From contig NZ_CP114205.1 in NCBI RefSeq assembly GCF_027497495.1, positions 62,001 to 126,000 of the forward strand: 64,000 bases of DNA, written 5' to 3'. Below, in pieces: positions 33,020 to 41,938 of this stretch. How positions within the stretch are numbered: the first letter of the stretch is position 1; every line of letters starts with the position of its first letter. The DNA is from Streptomyces tubercidicus. Lineage in GTDB: Bacteria; Actinomycetota; Actinomycetes; Streptomycetales; Streptomycetaceae. The notes under the pieces are model-generated. The model worked only from the letters and a program-made list of their open reading frames with translations. It did not search any database and was not told where the DNA came from. A program made the translations under genes and the position numbers.

Positions 33020-34413
33020 CGCGTCGCCTTCCCCGCCAGCACCGCAAGCTGGTGGTCCGCCGCGCAGGAGAGGCCGGCGGTGTGCAGTTCGGCGATCCGC
33101 GAGCGCTGCTCGGCCGGTGACAGCGCCGTCAGCCTCTGCCAGGCGACGTCGGCCTCCGGCCAGATCGTGCGCAAGGACGCGTCGCTGCCCCTCTCCGCCA
33201 GCGGTTGGAGCCGGGAATCGTGCAGGGCCCAGCTCACGGCGACGCTCTGGACAGGGACGTTGCCTCGCCCCCCGCCCTCCCGGTCGTTGTTCCCGTAGCA
33301 GCTGGGTGCCAGACCCTGGGCGATCAGCGCGCGGGTCAGTTTCTCACCTGTCGCATCGGCGAGCAGCCGGTCGTCGAAGTCGACCAGCACCACGTCGCCG
33401 GAGGGTTCGCGTTTGTCGGCGATCGCGCGCAGCCTGGTGTCCTCCCGCACCGCGTTCGGCGCCTTGTCGCCCAGGACCTCGTGCAGCACGCGCAGCGCCT
33501 CCTTGCCGCGCCGTGCGAGCTCGGGCAGGCGTGAGCGGTTTGCCTGCGTCACGCACACCGGTCCGTCGCAGACCAGGGCGGCGGCGGCCTTGTCGACGAC
33601 GTAGGTGTCGCGTGCAGCGGCCGGGAGGACCAGCAGGGCCAGGGCCGCACCGGCCAGGACGGGGATCACCGCGAGCAGCCGGGCCCGGCGGGTCACGGCC
33701 GACAGCAGTGCGAAGCCGGTGGCGAGCAGGCCGAGCAGCCAGAGCGTCTGACCGAGGTGCACGGAGCCGGACAGGGTCAGCAGCATCTCCCGCGGCTCCG
33801 CGGTCACCGGGAGCAGCTGGGCGAGCCGGTTCGGCGCGATGCTCGACGGCAGTGTCTCGTCACTGTTCTGCTGTAGAAGGGCCGTCAGCATGAGGAAGAA
33901 CAAGACCAGGCCCGGCGGGGTGAGCACGGAGGGCAGGGCTCGCGCGACGCCCATGCCGAACACGGCCCCCGCGACGAGGGCCAGCGCCGCCACGAGTGAG
34001 ATCGGCAGCCAATCGAGCGGCGTGTAGGTGGTCCGGCCGAGGGCTACCTGGACCCCGCCCACGAGGACCAGGAGGCCGAAGCCCGACGCCAGCGCGAGCG
34101 CCATCGCACCGGCCGGCAGCGCCGCACGGCGCCAGGCCGGCCGCGGCACGGTCGTCAGCAGTTCGGCCATCCGCGAGCGGGGTTCGCGCAGCCCGTACAC
34201 CGCTCCCGTGCCCACCGCGAGCGGCCACAAAAAGGTCAGCAGGGACCGGGTCCACAGGGCCATGGAGGTCCACTGGGCCGTCCACCCCGCGGTGCCCCTC
34301 CACCAGAGCCCGTCGTACAGACAGAAGATCGCCAGGCTGCCGCCCAGGACGACGATGCCGGGCCACGGGGCGACGGAGCGCTTCAGCTCGATGCGCAGAA
34401 CACGTCCGGTCAC
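33016..34413 (-). CDS. ABC transporter permease with large extracytoplasmic C-terminal part
   Basis: 465 residues; the ATG at 34413 overlaps the ATPase gene stop. The first 265 residues hold six to seven membrane segments (IVVLGGSLAIFCLYDGLWW, SGFGLLVLVGGVQVALG, LVAALALVAGAVFGMGVA, LTPPGLVLFFLMLTALL, LAVIPVLAGAALALLVLPA). The last 190 residues are soluble with cysteines (ALVCDGPVCVT, LAPSCYGNND, GLSCAADHQLAVL) and lie outside the membrane. Proteins like this pair with ABC-2-type ATPases. The substrate is unknown; envelope-stress export is plausible given the sigma/anti-sigma pair. Confidence 0.8.
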   Translation of the reverse strand: MTGRVLRIELKRSVAPWPGIVVLGGSLAIFCLYDGLWWRGTAGWTAQWTSMALWTRSLLTFLWPLAVGTGAVYGLREPRSRMAELLTTVPRPAWRRAALPAGAMALALASGFGLLVLVGGVQVALGRTTYTPLDWLPISLVAALALVAGAVFGMGVARALPSVLTPPGLVLFFLMLTALLQQNSDETLPSSIAPNRLAQLLPVTAEPREMLLTLSGSVHLGQTLWLLGLLATGFALLSAVTRRARLLAVIPVLAGAALALLVLPAAARDTYVVDKAAAALVCDGPVCVTQANRSRLPELARRGKEALRVLHEVLGDKAPNAVREDTRLRAIADKREPSGDVVLVDFDDRLLADATGEKLTRALIAQGLAPSCYGNNDREGGGRGNVPVQSVAVSWALHDSRLQPLAERGSDASLRTIWPEADVAWQRLTALSPAEQRSRIAELHTAGLSCAADHQLAVLAGKATR

Positions 34414-35219
34414 CAGGCGCCTCCCCGCTGCCCGGAGTTGCGGAGCAGCGCCGAGTAGCCGCGCTCCAGGGGGCTGTCGCCCGGGAAATCGGTGCTGCCC
34501 GCCGCGGCCAGGTCCTCCGGCGTGCCCTGGAAGACGAGGCGGCCGTCGGCGAAGAGCACCACGTCGGAGCAGGCGGCCGCGACGTCCTCGACCAGGTGGG
34601 TGGAGACGACCACACAGGTGTCGCGGCCCAGTTCCTGGAGCAGCTCGCGAAAGCGCAGTCGCTGCGCCGGGTCCAGGCCGGCCGTCGGCTCGTCCAGCAG
34701 CAGCACCGCGGGGTCGTTGACAATGGCCTGGGCGATGCCGGCCCGCCGCACCATGCCGCCGGACAGGGTCTTCATCCGATGGTCGGCGCGGTCCGCCAGG
34801 CCCACCCGTTCCACGGCCCGCTGGACGGCCGCGGGGACGTCCGCCTTCGGGACCTCCTTCAACCAGGCCATGTACTCGACGAACTCGCGCACCGTGAAGC
34901 GCTTGTAGTAGCCGAAGTCCTGCGGCAGGTAGCCGATCCGGCGACGCAGGGGCCGGTGGTCGACCATCCTGCCCAGGGAGGTGCCGAGCAGCTCCAGTTC
35001 GCCCTCGGTGGGGCGCAGCACGGTGGCCAGCGTCCGGATCAGGGTGGTCTTTCCCGCGCCGTTGGGCCCCAGGAGGCCGTGGGTGCCGATGCCCAGGGAG
35101 AGGTCGAGCCCGTCGACGGCCATCTTCTTCCGTCCGACGCGTACTCTCAGGCCACTGGCCCGGATCTGCCAGGCGTAGGTTTTCGGCGCGGTGTCGGCCG
35201 CGCTCGTGGTGGGCGTCAT
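34410..35219 (-). CDS. ABC transporter ATP-binding protein
   Basis: 269 residues from the ATG at 35219; the longer frame upstream overlaps the anti-sigma gene and is rejected. Walker A GPNGAGKT is at residues 51-58, the Q-loop at YLPQ (97-100), the signature LSGGM at 152-156 and Walker B LLLDEP at 173-178, followed by the switch His in VVSTHLVED. It belongs to the ABC-2 (drug or lantibiotic export) class. It overlaps the permease gene by 4 bases and lies 32 bases after the anti-sigma gene. Confidence 0.92.
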   Translation of the reverse strand: MTPTTSAADTAPKTYAWQIRASGLRVRVGRKKMAVDGLDLSLGIGTHGLLGPNGAGKTTLIRTLATVLRPTEGELELLGTSLGRMVDHRPLRRRIGYLPQDFGYYKRFTVREFVEYMAWLKEVPKADVPAAVQRAVERVGLADRADHRMKTLSGGMVRRAGIAQAIVNDPAVLLLDEPTAGLDPAQRLRFRELLQELGRDTCVVVSTHLVEDVAAACSDVVLFADGRLVFQGTPEDLAAAGSTDFPGDSPLERGYSALLRNSGQRGGAW

Positions 35220-35251
35220 GCGGTAGTCCCTTGCGAGGGTCGACGATGGTT

Positions 35252-36076
35252 TCACAGCGTTGAGTACGCGTTTCTGCGGGCGATCACGGCGCCGATGCCG
35301 AGCGCCAAGAACAGCCCCCACGCGGGCAGTTGGTCCGGCTGTAGGACACGCTCCAGGTCCACGGGGCCGTGGTCGGTGGCCCACGCGAGTACCACGACGA
35401 CGCCCCAGGCGCCCATCAGCCCGGTGGCGGCGCGGGTCACGCCGACCACGCTGCCCAGCGCCAGGGCGGTGGAGGTGAAGGCCAGGGAGGGCAGCAGCCA
35501 CTGCGCGGCCGTCATCGTTCCGGTCAGCCATCCGTCCACCACGAGCGCGGGCAGGACCACCACGAGAACCGCCGCGGTGCGCCGGAGGAGCAGGGGCAGG
35601 CCGGCTCGGGCGGTCGAGGCCGTCAGTTCGTGCGCCGGGTCCAGGCCGCGCGACCACGATGCGGCGACACCGCACAGCGGCAGCACGGGTGCGATCGCCA
35701 ACACGGGAGAGACGCCGCCGAGGAACATGGGCCGCGCCACTGCGTCCAGCAGCAGCGCCATCAGGGTGACGAGGACGGTCATGACCAACCACGGGGCCAT
35801 GACCGGCGTCAGCCAGGCAGCGACCCACCTCGGGCGGTGTCGCCGCGAGGGCGCCCTGACGGCCGCGTCCAACTGCGGTTCCAGACCGGCCCGGACGGTG
35901 TCGACGAGCGCGGCGATGCCGGGCGCCTCGGTGGCCACACTGGCCGCCAGGTGGCTCCGGCACAACGCGCAGGTCTCCAGATGGGCCTCCAACGCCCATA
36001 CCGTGTCCGCGGCCATCGTCGCGTCACCACGTGCGTAGTCGTCGATCAACTGCCTCGACGCGTGTTCCCAGCTCAT
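35252..36076 (-). CDS. Zinc-finger anti-sigma factor fused to a multi-pass membrane domain
   Basis: 274 residues from the ATG at 36076, overlapping the sigma gene stop (ATGA). The N-terminus has the zf-HC2 motif His32-x3-Cys36-x2-Cys39 (AHLETCALC), which binds ECF sigma factors. From residue 100 on there are about six membrane segments (MAPWLVMTVLVTLMALLLDA, VLAIAPVLPLCGVAA, AAVLVVVLPALVVDGW, LGSVVGVTRAATGL, WGVVVVLAWATD, WGLFLALGIGAVIA), far more than the single helix usual in such proteins. Together with the ABC genes it may sense a membrane-active signal. Confidence 0.8.
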   Translation of the reverse strand: MSWEHASRQLIDDYARGDATMAADTVWALEAHLETCALCRSHLAASVATEAPGIAALVDTVRAGLEPQLDAAVRAPSRRHRPRWVAAWLTPVMAPWLVMTVLVTLMALLLDAVARPMFLGGVSPVLAIAPVLPLCGVAASWSRGLDPAHELTASTARAGLPLLLRRTAAVLVVVLPALVVDGWLTGTMTAAQWLLPSLAFTSTALALGSVVGVTRAATGLMGAWGVVVVLAWATDHGPVDLERVLQPDQLPAWGLFLALGIGAVIARRNAYSTL

Positions 36077-36633
36077 GTCAGCGCCTCCCGCATCGCGATC
36101 CGGGCCCGGCGGGCGCGGGTCTTGACCGTGCCTTCGGGCAGTCTGAGCAGGACGGCGGTCTCCCGGATGGAGAGCCCGTCGAGCACCGTGGCCCGTAGCA
36201 CTTCTCGGAGTTCCGGCGCCAGCCGCCGCAGGGCGTCGCCGACGTCGCCGCCGACGGTCCCGGCGAGTGCCTCTTCCTCCGCCGCGGGCACCACCGCCCG
36301 CTCGGCGGCGGCGACCGGCGGTTCGGCGTGGTGGGCACGGCGCCGGAACGCGTCGACGAGGCGACGCGCCGCGATCGTCCACAGCCACCCGACGGCCGTC
36401 CCGCCGACCGCACTCCCGGCGAACGCGCCGGCCGCGCGCCACACCGCCAGATAGGTCTCCTGCATGACCTCGGCGACGATCTGCTCGTCCGCGCAGCGGC
36501 GGCGCAACCGCACCGCCAGCCACGGCGAGGTGCGCCGGTACAACTCGTCGAACGCCCCGCGGTCACCTCTGGCCACCAGCCGGACAAGGCGTTCCTCGTC
36601 CAGTTCATCCAGTGCTCTCCTGCGTGATCTCAC
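36073..36633 (-). CDS. ECF-type RNA polymerase sigma factor
   Basis: 186 residues from the GTG at 36633. Longer starts would place codons over a perfect TGTGA-N6-TCACA operator at 36675-36692, so the GTG start is preferred. Region 2 is GAFDELYRRTSPWL ... IVAEVMQETYLAVWR, with the DxxQExF-like core. Region 4 is LRRLAPELREVLRATVLDGL and SIRETAVLLRLPEGTVKTR, a clear helix-turn-helix. It heads a five-gene operon (sigma, anti-sigma, ATPase, two membrane proteins) in which every junction overlaps or is under 35 bases. Confidence 0.88.
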   Translation of the reverse strand: MRSRRRALDELDEERLVRLVARGDRGAFDELYRRTSPWLAVRLRRRCADEQIVAEVMQETYLAVWRAAGAFAGSAVGGTAVGWLWTIAARRLVDAFRRRAHHAEPPVAAAERAVVPAAEEEALAGTVGGDVGDALRRLAPELREVLRATVLDGLSIRETAVLLRLPEGTVKTRARRARIAMREALT

Positions 36634-36673
36634 ACCAGCCAGACGCCCGGTGCGGCGCACAGGTTCTGAATCT

Positions 36674-36693
36674 ACTGTGAACTGAGTCACAGT
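36674..36693 (-). promoter_or_regulatory. Perfect CRP-type operator upstream of the sigma factor gene
   Basis: ACTGTGAACTGAGTCACAGT (36674-36693) is a perfect inverted repeat. Its core TGTGA-N6-TCACA equals the Escherichia coli CRP consensus and also fits the GTG-N6-GNCAC form reported for Streptomyces Crp. It is about 40 bases upstream of the preferred GTG start at 36633. Confidence 0.6.
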
Positions 36694-36927
36694 TCTCGCG
36701 AGCCAAGGGGTACGACCTGGCTCGTCGCGGGGAGTTCCCATGCCGTGTGCTGCGCATCGGCCGTAGTGCACGTGTTGTTGCCGCGTCCCTGCTCCGCGTG
36801 CTCGAAAGCGGAGAGCCCGAGTACAACAGCGCCCGAGCCTGACACCGCGCCGTCATACCCCGCCGCGCGCAGAAGCCCCGCCGGAGCGGGCGGATTCCAG
36901 GGGTCGTTGCCACACGTGGTTGGTTGA

Positions 36928-37016
36928 TCAGGCCGCGAGCAATTTATGCAGGCGCTCGGCTGGGGTTTCCCAGTCGAACGTTTTGCGTGGGCGGTTGTTG
37001 CGTTCGGCGGCAACGG
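36928..37016 (-). pseudogene. IS30-family transposase C-terminal remnant
   Basis: The minus strand reads AVAAERNNRPRKTFDWETPA, ERLHKLLAA and a stop at 36928-36930, the C-terminus of an IS30 transposase. It begins two bases after the stop of the NRPS-like gene, so an insertion may have shaped that gene's 3' end. Confidence 0.75.
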
Positions 37017-37017
37017 C

Positions 37018-40000
37018 TCAGGCGCCGCCGAGGAGGAGGCCACTGCGCTTGAGGCAGCTGAGGTAGGAGTCCAGCATCGTGCTGTCCACCGGCGGGCACG
37101 AGGTGTGCCAGGACGGCCAGAGCTGGTCGGTGCGCGTGCGCCGCACTTCGGGGAAAACGGTGTCGAAGTACATCTCCTTGACGCTGAAGTCGGCCCGGTT
37201 GGCCGGAGTGAGGAAGAGCGGGGCGAACGGCGCGATGGGCGAGGTGGGGTGGGCGCGCACGTGGTCGACGAGCGCGTCGGTCCACTGCTGGTAGCTCACC
37301 TCGTCGATGCGGTGTCCGGCGGCGCGCATCCGGTCGACCATGTCGGCGAGGCACCCCGGCCGGGGGTTGGTCAGATGGACGACCCCGCCGAGGTGAGGGA
37401 GCTGGGTGGCGATGCCGACGATCGCGTCGGTGACGGCGTCCACGGGTACCAGGTCGAGCGGGAGCGGCACCGCGGGGGCCATGCCCATCCGCACGATGGC
37501 GTCGAAGACGGCGCAGATGGCGCTGGTGGTGTTCCAGGCGCCTGTCCGGCTGTGGCCGGTGATCTCGTACGGGCGGTGGATGGTGACCGGCAGCCCGGTG
37601 CCGGCGGCATGGCCGAGCATCCGCTCGGCCACCCACTTGGTCTCGGGGTACCCCATGCTGAGCAGTTCGGGGTGGCTGAGCGGGGTGGTCTCGTCGACGT
37701 GGCGTACGCCGCCGACGCCGCTGCCGGCGAGCACGGCGGTCGTGGACACATAGTGGAAGGGGATCCGGCGCGGCCCTGCCAGCCGGACGAGGGTACGGAC
37801 GGCCTCCACATTCGCCTGCCGCAACTGGCTGTAGGGGTAGAGGAAGTTGACGTGTGCCGCGTTGTGCAGAACGAGGTCGACGGTATCGGCGAGCCGGCCG
37901 AAGGCGGCAGGGGTCAGACCCAGTTCGGGGCGGGCCAGGTCTGCGGGCAGGGCGTGGACGCGGTCGGGTTCGGTGAGCTGGAGGCCGTAGCGCTGCATCG
38001 CCTCGTCGACGCGGCGCATCGCCCCGGGCCGGTCAGCGGCGCGTACGGGGCAGTGGAGGGTGGCGTCGGTGTCTCTCAGCAGGCGTTCGAGGAGGAACGC
38101 CCCGACGAAGCCGGTGGCCCCGGTGAGCAGGATGTGGCGGGCCCGCGTGGGCTGGGGCGAGGGGGCCGGGGCGACGGGAGGGAGCGGCTCCAGGCGGGCG
38201 TCGGCCTCGAAGTCCGGCTGCGCCGCGCACTCCGGTTCCATGCCGTCGTGCTGGACGGCCGGTGCACTCCGGGTCGCGGAGCGGAAGGCGGCGAGGGTGG
38301 GGGTGGCCAGCAGGCTCTGCAGCAGCGGCGCGAAGCGGTCCGGCGCAAGCGCGAGGGCAGCGATGGTGCGGGTGACCGTGTGGGCCGCCAGCAGGGAGTT
38401 GCCTCCCTCGGCGAAGAAGCCGGTGCCGTCGGACACCTGTCTGCCGAGCACCTCGGCCCAGATGTCGGCGACGGCATCGCCGCTGTGGTGGACGGCGGCC
38501 TGCTCGGCCCCGCGCCGGATCACGGTGGAGGCGGCGGCGTTCCGCAGGGCCGCGTGGTCCGTCTTTCCGTTGGCGGTGAGGGGGAGGCGTTCCAGGACGG
38601 TAATGGGGGCGGGGAGAGCGTGAGCCGGCAGGTGGCCCGAGAGGTAGTGGTGGAGTGTGGCCTGGTCCGGGGAGCCGGCGGAGTTCGCCGGGGTGACGAA
38701 GGCGGCGAGCCCCTTGCCGATTCCGTCGTTGCCCTGGACGAGCACCGCGGCTTCGGCGACGTCGGGGTGCCCACGCAGCAGGGCTTCCACCGTGTCCAGT
38801 TCGATCCGGAAGCCGCGGACCTTCACCTGGCGATCGGTCCGGCCCCGGAATTCCAGCGTGCCGTCCGCACGCCGGAGCCCCAGATCGCCGCTGCGGTAGA
38901 GGCGGAGCGTATCTCCCGAGGGGGTGTGGTGGGTGACGAAGGCTCGGGCGGTCTCGTCCGGACGGTCGAGGTATTCCAGGGCGAGGCCCTCCCCGCCGAT
39001 GTAAATCTCCGCTTCCTCCTCCACGCCGGCCGGGGTTCCGTCGGGGCGCAGCAGGTAGCAGCTGCTGCCGGCCACCGGCCGCCCGATCGGGATGGAGGAA
39101 GCGCTGGGCGGTACCCGGTCGACCTCGTACGCCGTGACCATGATGCCGCCCTCGGTGGGACCGTATCCGTTGATGAGGTGGCGGGGGCGCCCGGCCACGC
39201 ACACGGTCGCGGCCAGGTCCGGGTCCATCGCCTCGCCCCCCATCAACACCATGTCCAGGGAGCCGAAGATCGCAGGGTGGGTGCGTACGGAGTGGTGGAA
39301 CAGACTGGTGGTCAGGAAGGCATGGGTGATGCGTTCCGTGCGGATCAGTGACCGCAGCCGCCCGGTGTCCAACAGCACGTCCCGTTCGGCCACGACGAGG
39401 CAGCCCCCGTTGATCAGGGAGGTCCAGGTCTCGAAGAGCGAGGCGTCGAAGGAGAGGCCGAAGGTCTGGAGGACGCGGGTGCCCGGACCAGGGCACCAGG
39501 GGTTGTCCCCGGCGGCGAGCCGGGTCACGGCCCGATGGGGGAAGACCACGGGCTTGGGGCGTCCGGTGGTGCCGGAGGTGAAGAGGATGTACGCGCAGTC
39601 GTCGGGCCGGCGGTCCGCGGCTGCCGGGATGTCACGGCCGGGTCCGGGGTCGGTCGTCATCAGGTCGTCGAAGGCGACCCATGCAATCGGTCCGTGGTCC
39701 GCGGGCACCGCCAAGGTATGCCCGGGAAGGGCCACGACCAGCCGCGCACGGGCGTCCGTGAGCATTGCGGCGGTGCGGGCCGAGGGGTGGTGGATGTCCA
39801 CCGGGACGCATACCGCCCCCGCCTTCAGAACGCCGACCATGGTGGCCGTAGCCTCCCACGAGCGGGCGCCCAGGATGGCGACGGCATCCCCTCCGCGTAT
39901 GCCATGGGCGAGGAGTGCCCTTGCTATGGACTGCGACCAGTCGTCGAGTTCCCGGTACGAGAAGGTCCGGTCGCCGTCCTGCACGGCCGGGCTGTGGGGC

Positions 40001-40104
40001 GCACACGCCGTCCGATGGGCGAGCAGGGCGGGGAGTGCGGCACCTGGTGGGGCGGGGACCGGGGCGGGGTTCCAGGTGTCGGCGACGGGCGTGTTGGTGT
40101 TCAT
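37018..40104 (-). CDS. NRPS-like A-T-R enzyme (adenylation, carrier, thioester reductase)
   Basis: 1028 residues from the ATG at 40104. The adenylation domain (about 20-520) has LFTSGTTGRPKP (175-186), SFDASLFE (218-225, keeping the amino-binding Asp220), NGYGPTEGG (312-320), YRSGDLG (403-409) and the A10 lysine in NGKTD (512-516). The carrier domain has GGNS with the phosphopantetheine Ser570. A C-terminal reductase domain starts at LLTGATGFVG (659-668, NADPH loop) and has the Tyr/Lys pair in YPETKW. No condensation domain exists. Such enzymes activate one amino or carboxylic acid and release it as an aldehyde or alcohol. Substrate not predictable with confidence. The gene stands alone between a conservon and a sigma operon. 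Confidence 0.88.
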   Translation of the reverse strand: MNTNTPVADTWNPAPVPAPPGAALPALLAHRTACAPHSPAVQDGDRTFSYRELDDWSQSIARALLAHGIRGGDAVAILGARSWEATATMVGVLKAGAVCVPVDIHHPSARTAAMLTDARARLVVALPGHTLAVPADHGPIAWVAFDDLMTTDPGPGRDIPAAADRRPDDCAYILFTSGTTGRPKPVVFPHRAVTRLAAGDNPWCPGPGTRVLQTFGLSFDASLFETWTSLINGGCLVVAERDVLLDTGRLRSLIRTERITHAFLTTSLFHHSVRTHPAIFGSLDMVLMGGEAMDPDLAATVCVAGRPRHLINGYGPTEGGIMVTAYEVDRVPPSASSIPIGRPVAGSSCYLLRPDGTPAGVEEEAEIYIGGEGLALEYLDRPDETARAFVTHHTPSGDTLRLYRSGDLGLRRADGTLEFRGRTDRQVKVRGFRIELDTVEALLRGHPDVAEAAVLVQGNDGIGKGLAAFVTPANSAGSPDQATLHHYLSGHLPAHALPAPITVLERLPLTANGKTDHAALRNAAASTVIRRGAEQAAVHHSGDAVADIWAEVLGRQVSDGTGFFAEGGNSLLAAHTVTRTIAALALAPDRFAPLLQSLLATPTLAAFRSATRSAPAVQHDGMEPECAAQPDFEADARLEPLPPVAPAPSPQPTRARHILLTGATGFVGAFLLERLLRDTDATLHCPVRAADRPGAMRRVDEAMQRYGLQLTEPDRVHALPADLARPELGLTPAAFGRLADTVDLVLHNAAHVNFLYPYSQLRQANVEAVRTLVRLAGPRRIPFHYVSTTAVLAGSGVGGVRHVDETTPLSHPELLSMGYPETKWVAERMLGHAAGTGLPVTIHRPYEITGHSRTGAWNTTSAICAVFDAIVRMGMAPAVPLPLDLVPVDAVTDAIVGIATQLPHLGGVVHLTNPRPGCLADMVDRMRAAGHRIDEVSYQQWTDALVDHVRAHPTSPIAPFAPLFLTPANRADFSVKEMYFDTVFPEVRRTRTDQLWPSWHTSCPPVDSTMLDSYLSCLKRSGLLLGGA

Positions 40105-40663
40105 CAGGGCTCCACACGGAGGGGAAGGGCTCACGCGGACGGGGAGGCAGAACGCCGAGGAGCGGCCTTTTGTACGCGGGTGCTGTGAGGGCGGGCGGGT
40201 GAGTTCTGAGCGGCCGTGCAGTGATACCTCACCGGAGGCCGGATGCCGCGGCCCGGCTGTTGTCCGAGCCGCGCACGGGAGTCAACTCGCTCCCGGGCTG
40301 CACACTCGGCGCAGGGGCGGCGTTCGGGGCCGTTGGCGCACAGCGCCGCATTCGCAGGGACTGACCTGCCGGGTGAGCTGCGCGACAACACCGATGGGGG
40401 CTCGCTGAGCTGATCCCAGCAGCAGTGCCCACATCGGCATCACTTTAAGACAGGACCCTGGCCATGTAGGGCCGCGATAAGGATCACATTGGCAGGAGCC
40501 ATGTGCTCTTCTCCCCAAGCGCCGGCGGCCCGTTCGGCGTGAGGGCACGCGTATACCCCGGCGGCGGGCCCCGTTGGCCATCCGGAAGCCGGGTGGCTGA
40601 CAACGGGCCGCTCCCGGGGCATCACCGGAGGACCGGACAGACAAAGGTGTCGGAAGGCGGCCG
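40105..40663. other. Gene-free stretch between conservon and NRPS-like gene
   Basis: Contains the conservon terminator hairpin (40570-40607) and, nearer 40105-40450, the presumed promoter of the A-T-R gene (with a purine-rich GGAGGGGAAGG at 40117-40128 on the + strand that is not its ribosome binding site). No gene recognised. Confidence 0.4.
40570..40607 (-). terminator. Hairpin terminator of the conservon operon
   Basis: CCCGTTG (40570-40576) pairs with CAACGGG (40601-40607), GCCA with TGGC and CCGG with CCGG inside, leaving an AAG loop and a TGA bulge. It lies 57 bases past the P450 stop. Confidence 0.6.
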
Positions 40664-41938
40664 TCACCGGGTCGGTGTGAACTGCACGGGCAGCGCGACG
40701 AGATGGCGGTACATCAGCGACGACGACCACTGTAGTTCGGTCTCGGGAACGGCCAGCCGGAGGTCGGGGACGCGGGCGAGCAGGGTGTCGACGGCCGTGT
40801 CGGCGATCGCGCGGCCGATGTGCCGGCCCGGGCACTCGTGCGGGCCGCTGCTGAACGCCAGATGGGAGCGGTTGCCGTGCACCGGCGCCGTCAGATCGGG
40901 ACGGATCGCGGGGTCCACGTTCGCTGCCCGCAGGCCGAGCAGCAGCATGTCCCCCTTGGTGATGGGCTGTTCGCCCAGCTGTGTGTCGCTGGTCGCCCAG
41001 CGCCCGAGCAGCGTCATCATCGGCGGCTCGTCCCACATGACCTGCTCCAGTGCATCGGGCAGCGTCATGTGTCCGCCGGCGAGATGCGCACGGAACCGGG
41101 GGTCGGTGAGGACCGTCCGCAGCGTGTTCGCGATCAGGTTGACCGTGGTCTCGTTCGCCGCGGTGAGGATGAGCCGCAGATGTTCGCGGATCTCGTCGTC
41201 GCTGAGGCCCGCGGGGTGCTCGATCAGCTTGGACGGGAAGTCGTGGCCGGGGTGGGCACGCTTCCGGTCGACCAGTTGCTGGAGGGTCCGGGTGATGTAC
41301 TGGTTGCTGGCCACCGCGGTCTGCGTGCCGTTGAGCACGTCCTCGACGGCGGTGGTCAGGCTCGGCCCGTTCTCCTCCGGCATACCGAACAGCTGGGTCA
41401 TGACACGCAGCGGAAGCCGGGCGGCGAACTGACCCACCAGGTCGGCCTGCCCCGATCCGGCGAACTCGTCGACCAGTTGGTGGGTGAAGCGGGTGACGTG
41501 GCGGCGGATGCCACGTGACGCGAAACGGTCCAGGCTGTCGGTGACCGCGCCGCGGAGGCGTTGGTGCTCCTCCCCGTCGACGAAGACGCACAGCGGCTGC
41601 CAGGTCGTGATCGGCGCCAGCGGGTGGTCGGCCGGGACATGGCCCTGGGTCATGTCCCGCCAGTGACGTGAGTCGCGGGAGAAGACGCTCGGGGTGCGCA
41701 GGATCTCCAGGTTCTCGCGGTGCCCGAGGACCAGCCAGGCCGGCAGGTCGCCCTGGACGAGTACCGGAGCCACCGGGCCGTACTCGGCGCGCAGCTTCTC
41801 GTACACGCCCACGAGGTCGGCCTGGACCGCGGGGTCGTGCAGGCGGTACAGGCCCTCGGGGGCACGGACGTGTGCCGGGCAGCCTGGCGGCGGAGCCAGG
41901 TGGTAATCGGCGGGATGCTCGGGGGAGTTGGCGGTCAC
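40664..41938 (-). CDS. cvnE: Conservon cytochrome P450, CYP157-like, lacking ExxR
   Basis: 424 residues from the GTG at 41938, which overlaps the GTPase stop (GTGA). The heme-binding loop is FSSGPHECPGRHIG with the thiolate Cys, and the I-helix has LTAANETTVNLI in place of the usual A/G-Gx-D/E-T. Where the K-helix ExxR should be, the sequence is EQVMWDEPP, so the conserved Arg is missing. The same loss is known for the conservon-linked CYP157 enzymes of S. coelicolor, which have EQxxW. As the last gene of a complete conservon it may act as a sensor or electron-accepting partner rather than a classic monooxygenase. Confidence 0.85.
   Translation of the reverse strand: MTANSPEHPADYHLAPPPGCPAHVRAPEGLYRLHDPAVQADLVGVYEKLRAEYGPVAPVLVQGDLPAWLVLGHRENLEILRTPSVFSRDSRHWRDMTQGHVPADHPLAPITTWQPLCVFVDGEEHQRLRGAVTDSLDRFASRGIRRHVTRFTHQLVDEFAGSGQADLVGQFAARLPLRVMTQLFGMPEENGPSLTTAVEDVLNGTQTAVASNQYITRTLQQLVDRKRAHPGHDFPSKLIEHPAGLSDDEIREHLRLILTAANETTVNLIANTLRTVLTDPRFRAHLAGGHMTLPDALEQVMWDEPPMMTLLGRWATSDTQLGEQPITKGDMLLLGLRAANVDPAIRPDLTAPVHGNRSHLAFSSGPHECPGRHIGRAIADTAVDTLLARVPDLRLAVPETELQWSSSLMYRHLVALPVQFTPTR

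Noticed and set aside
36770..36927. Minus-strand piece LRAAGYDGAVSGSGAVVLGL resembling a GHMP kinase end
   Set aside because: Too short and isolated, with no other kinase motif; likeness is within chance for Ala/Gly-rich sequence.
36946..39351. Plus-strand open frame of 801 codons
   Set aside because: Shadow of the A-T-R gene on the other strand; Gly/Val/Arg-rich, no motif, no ribosome binding site.
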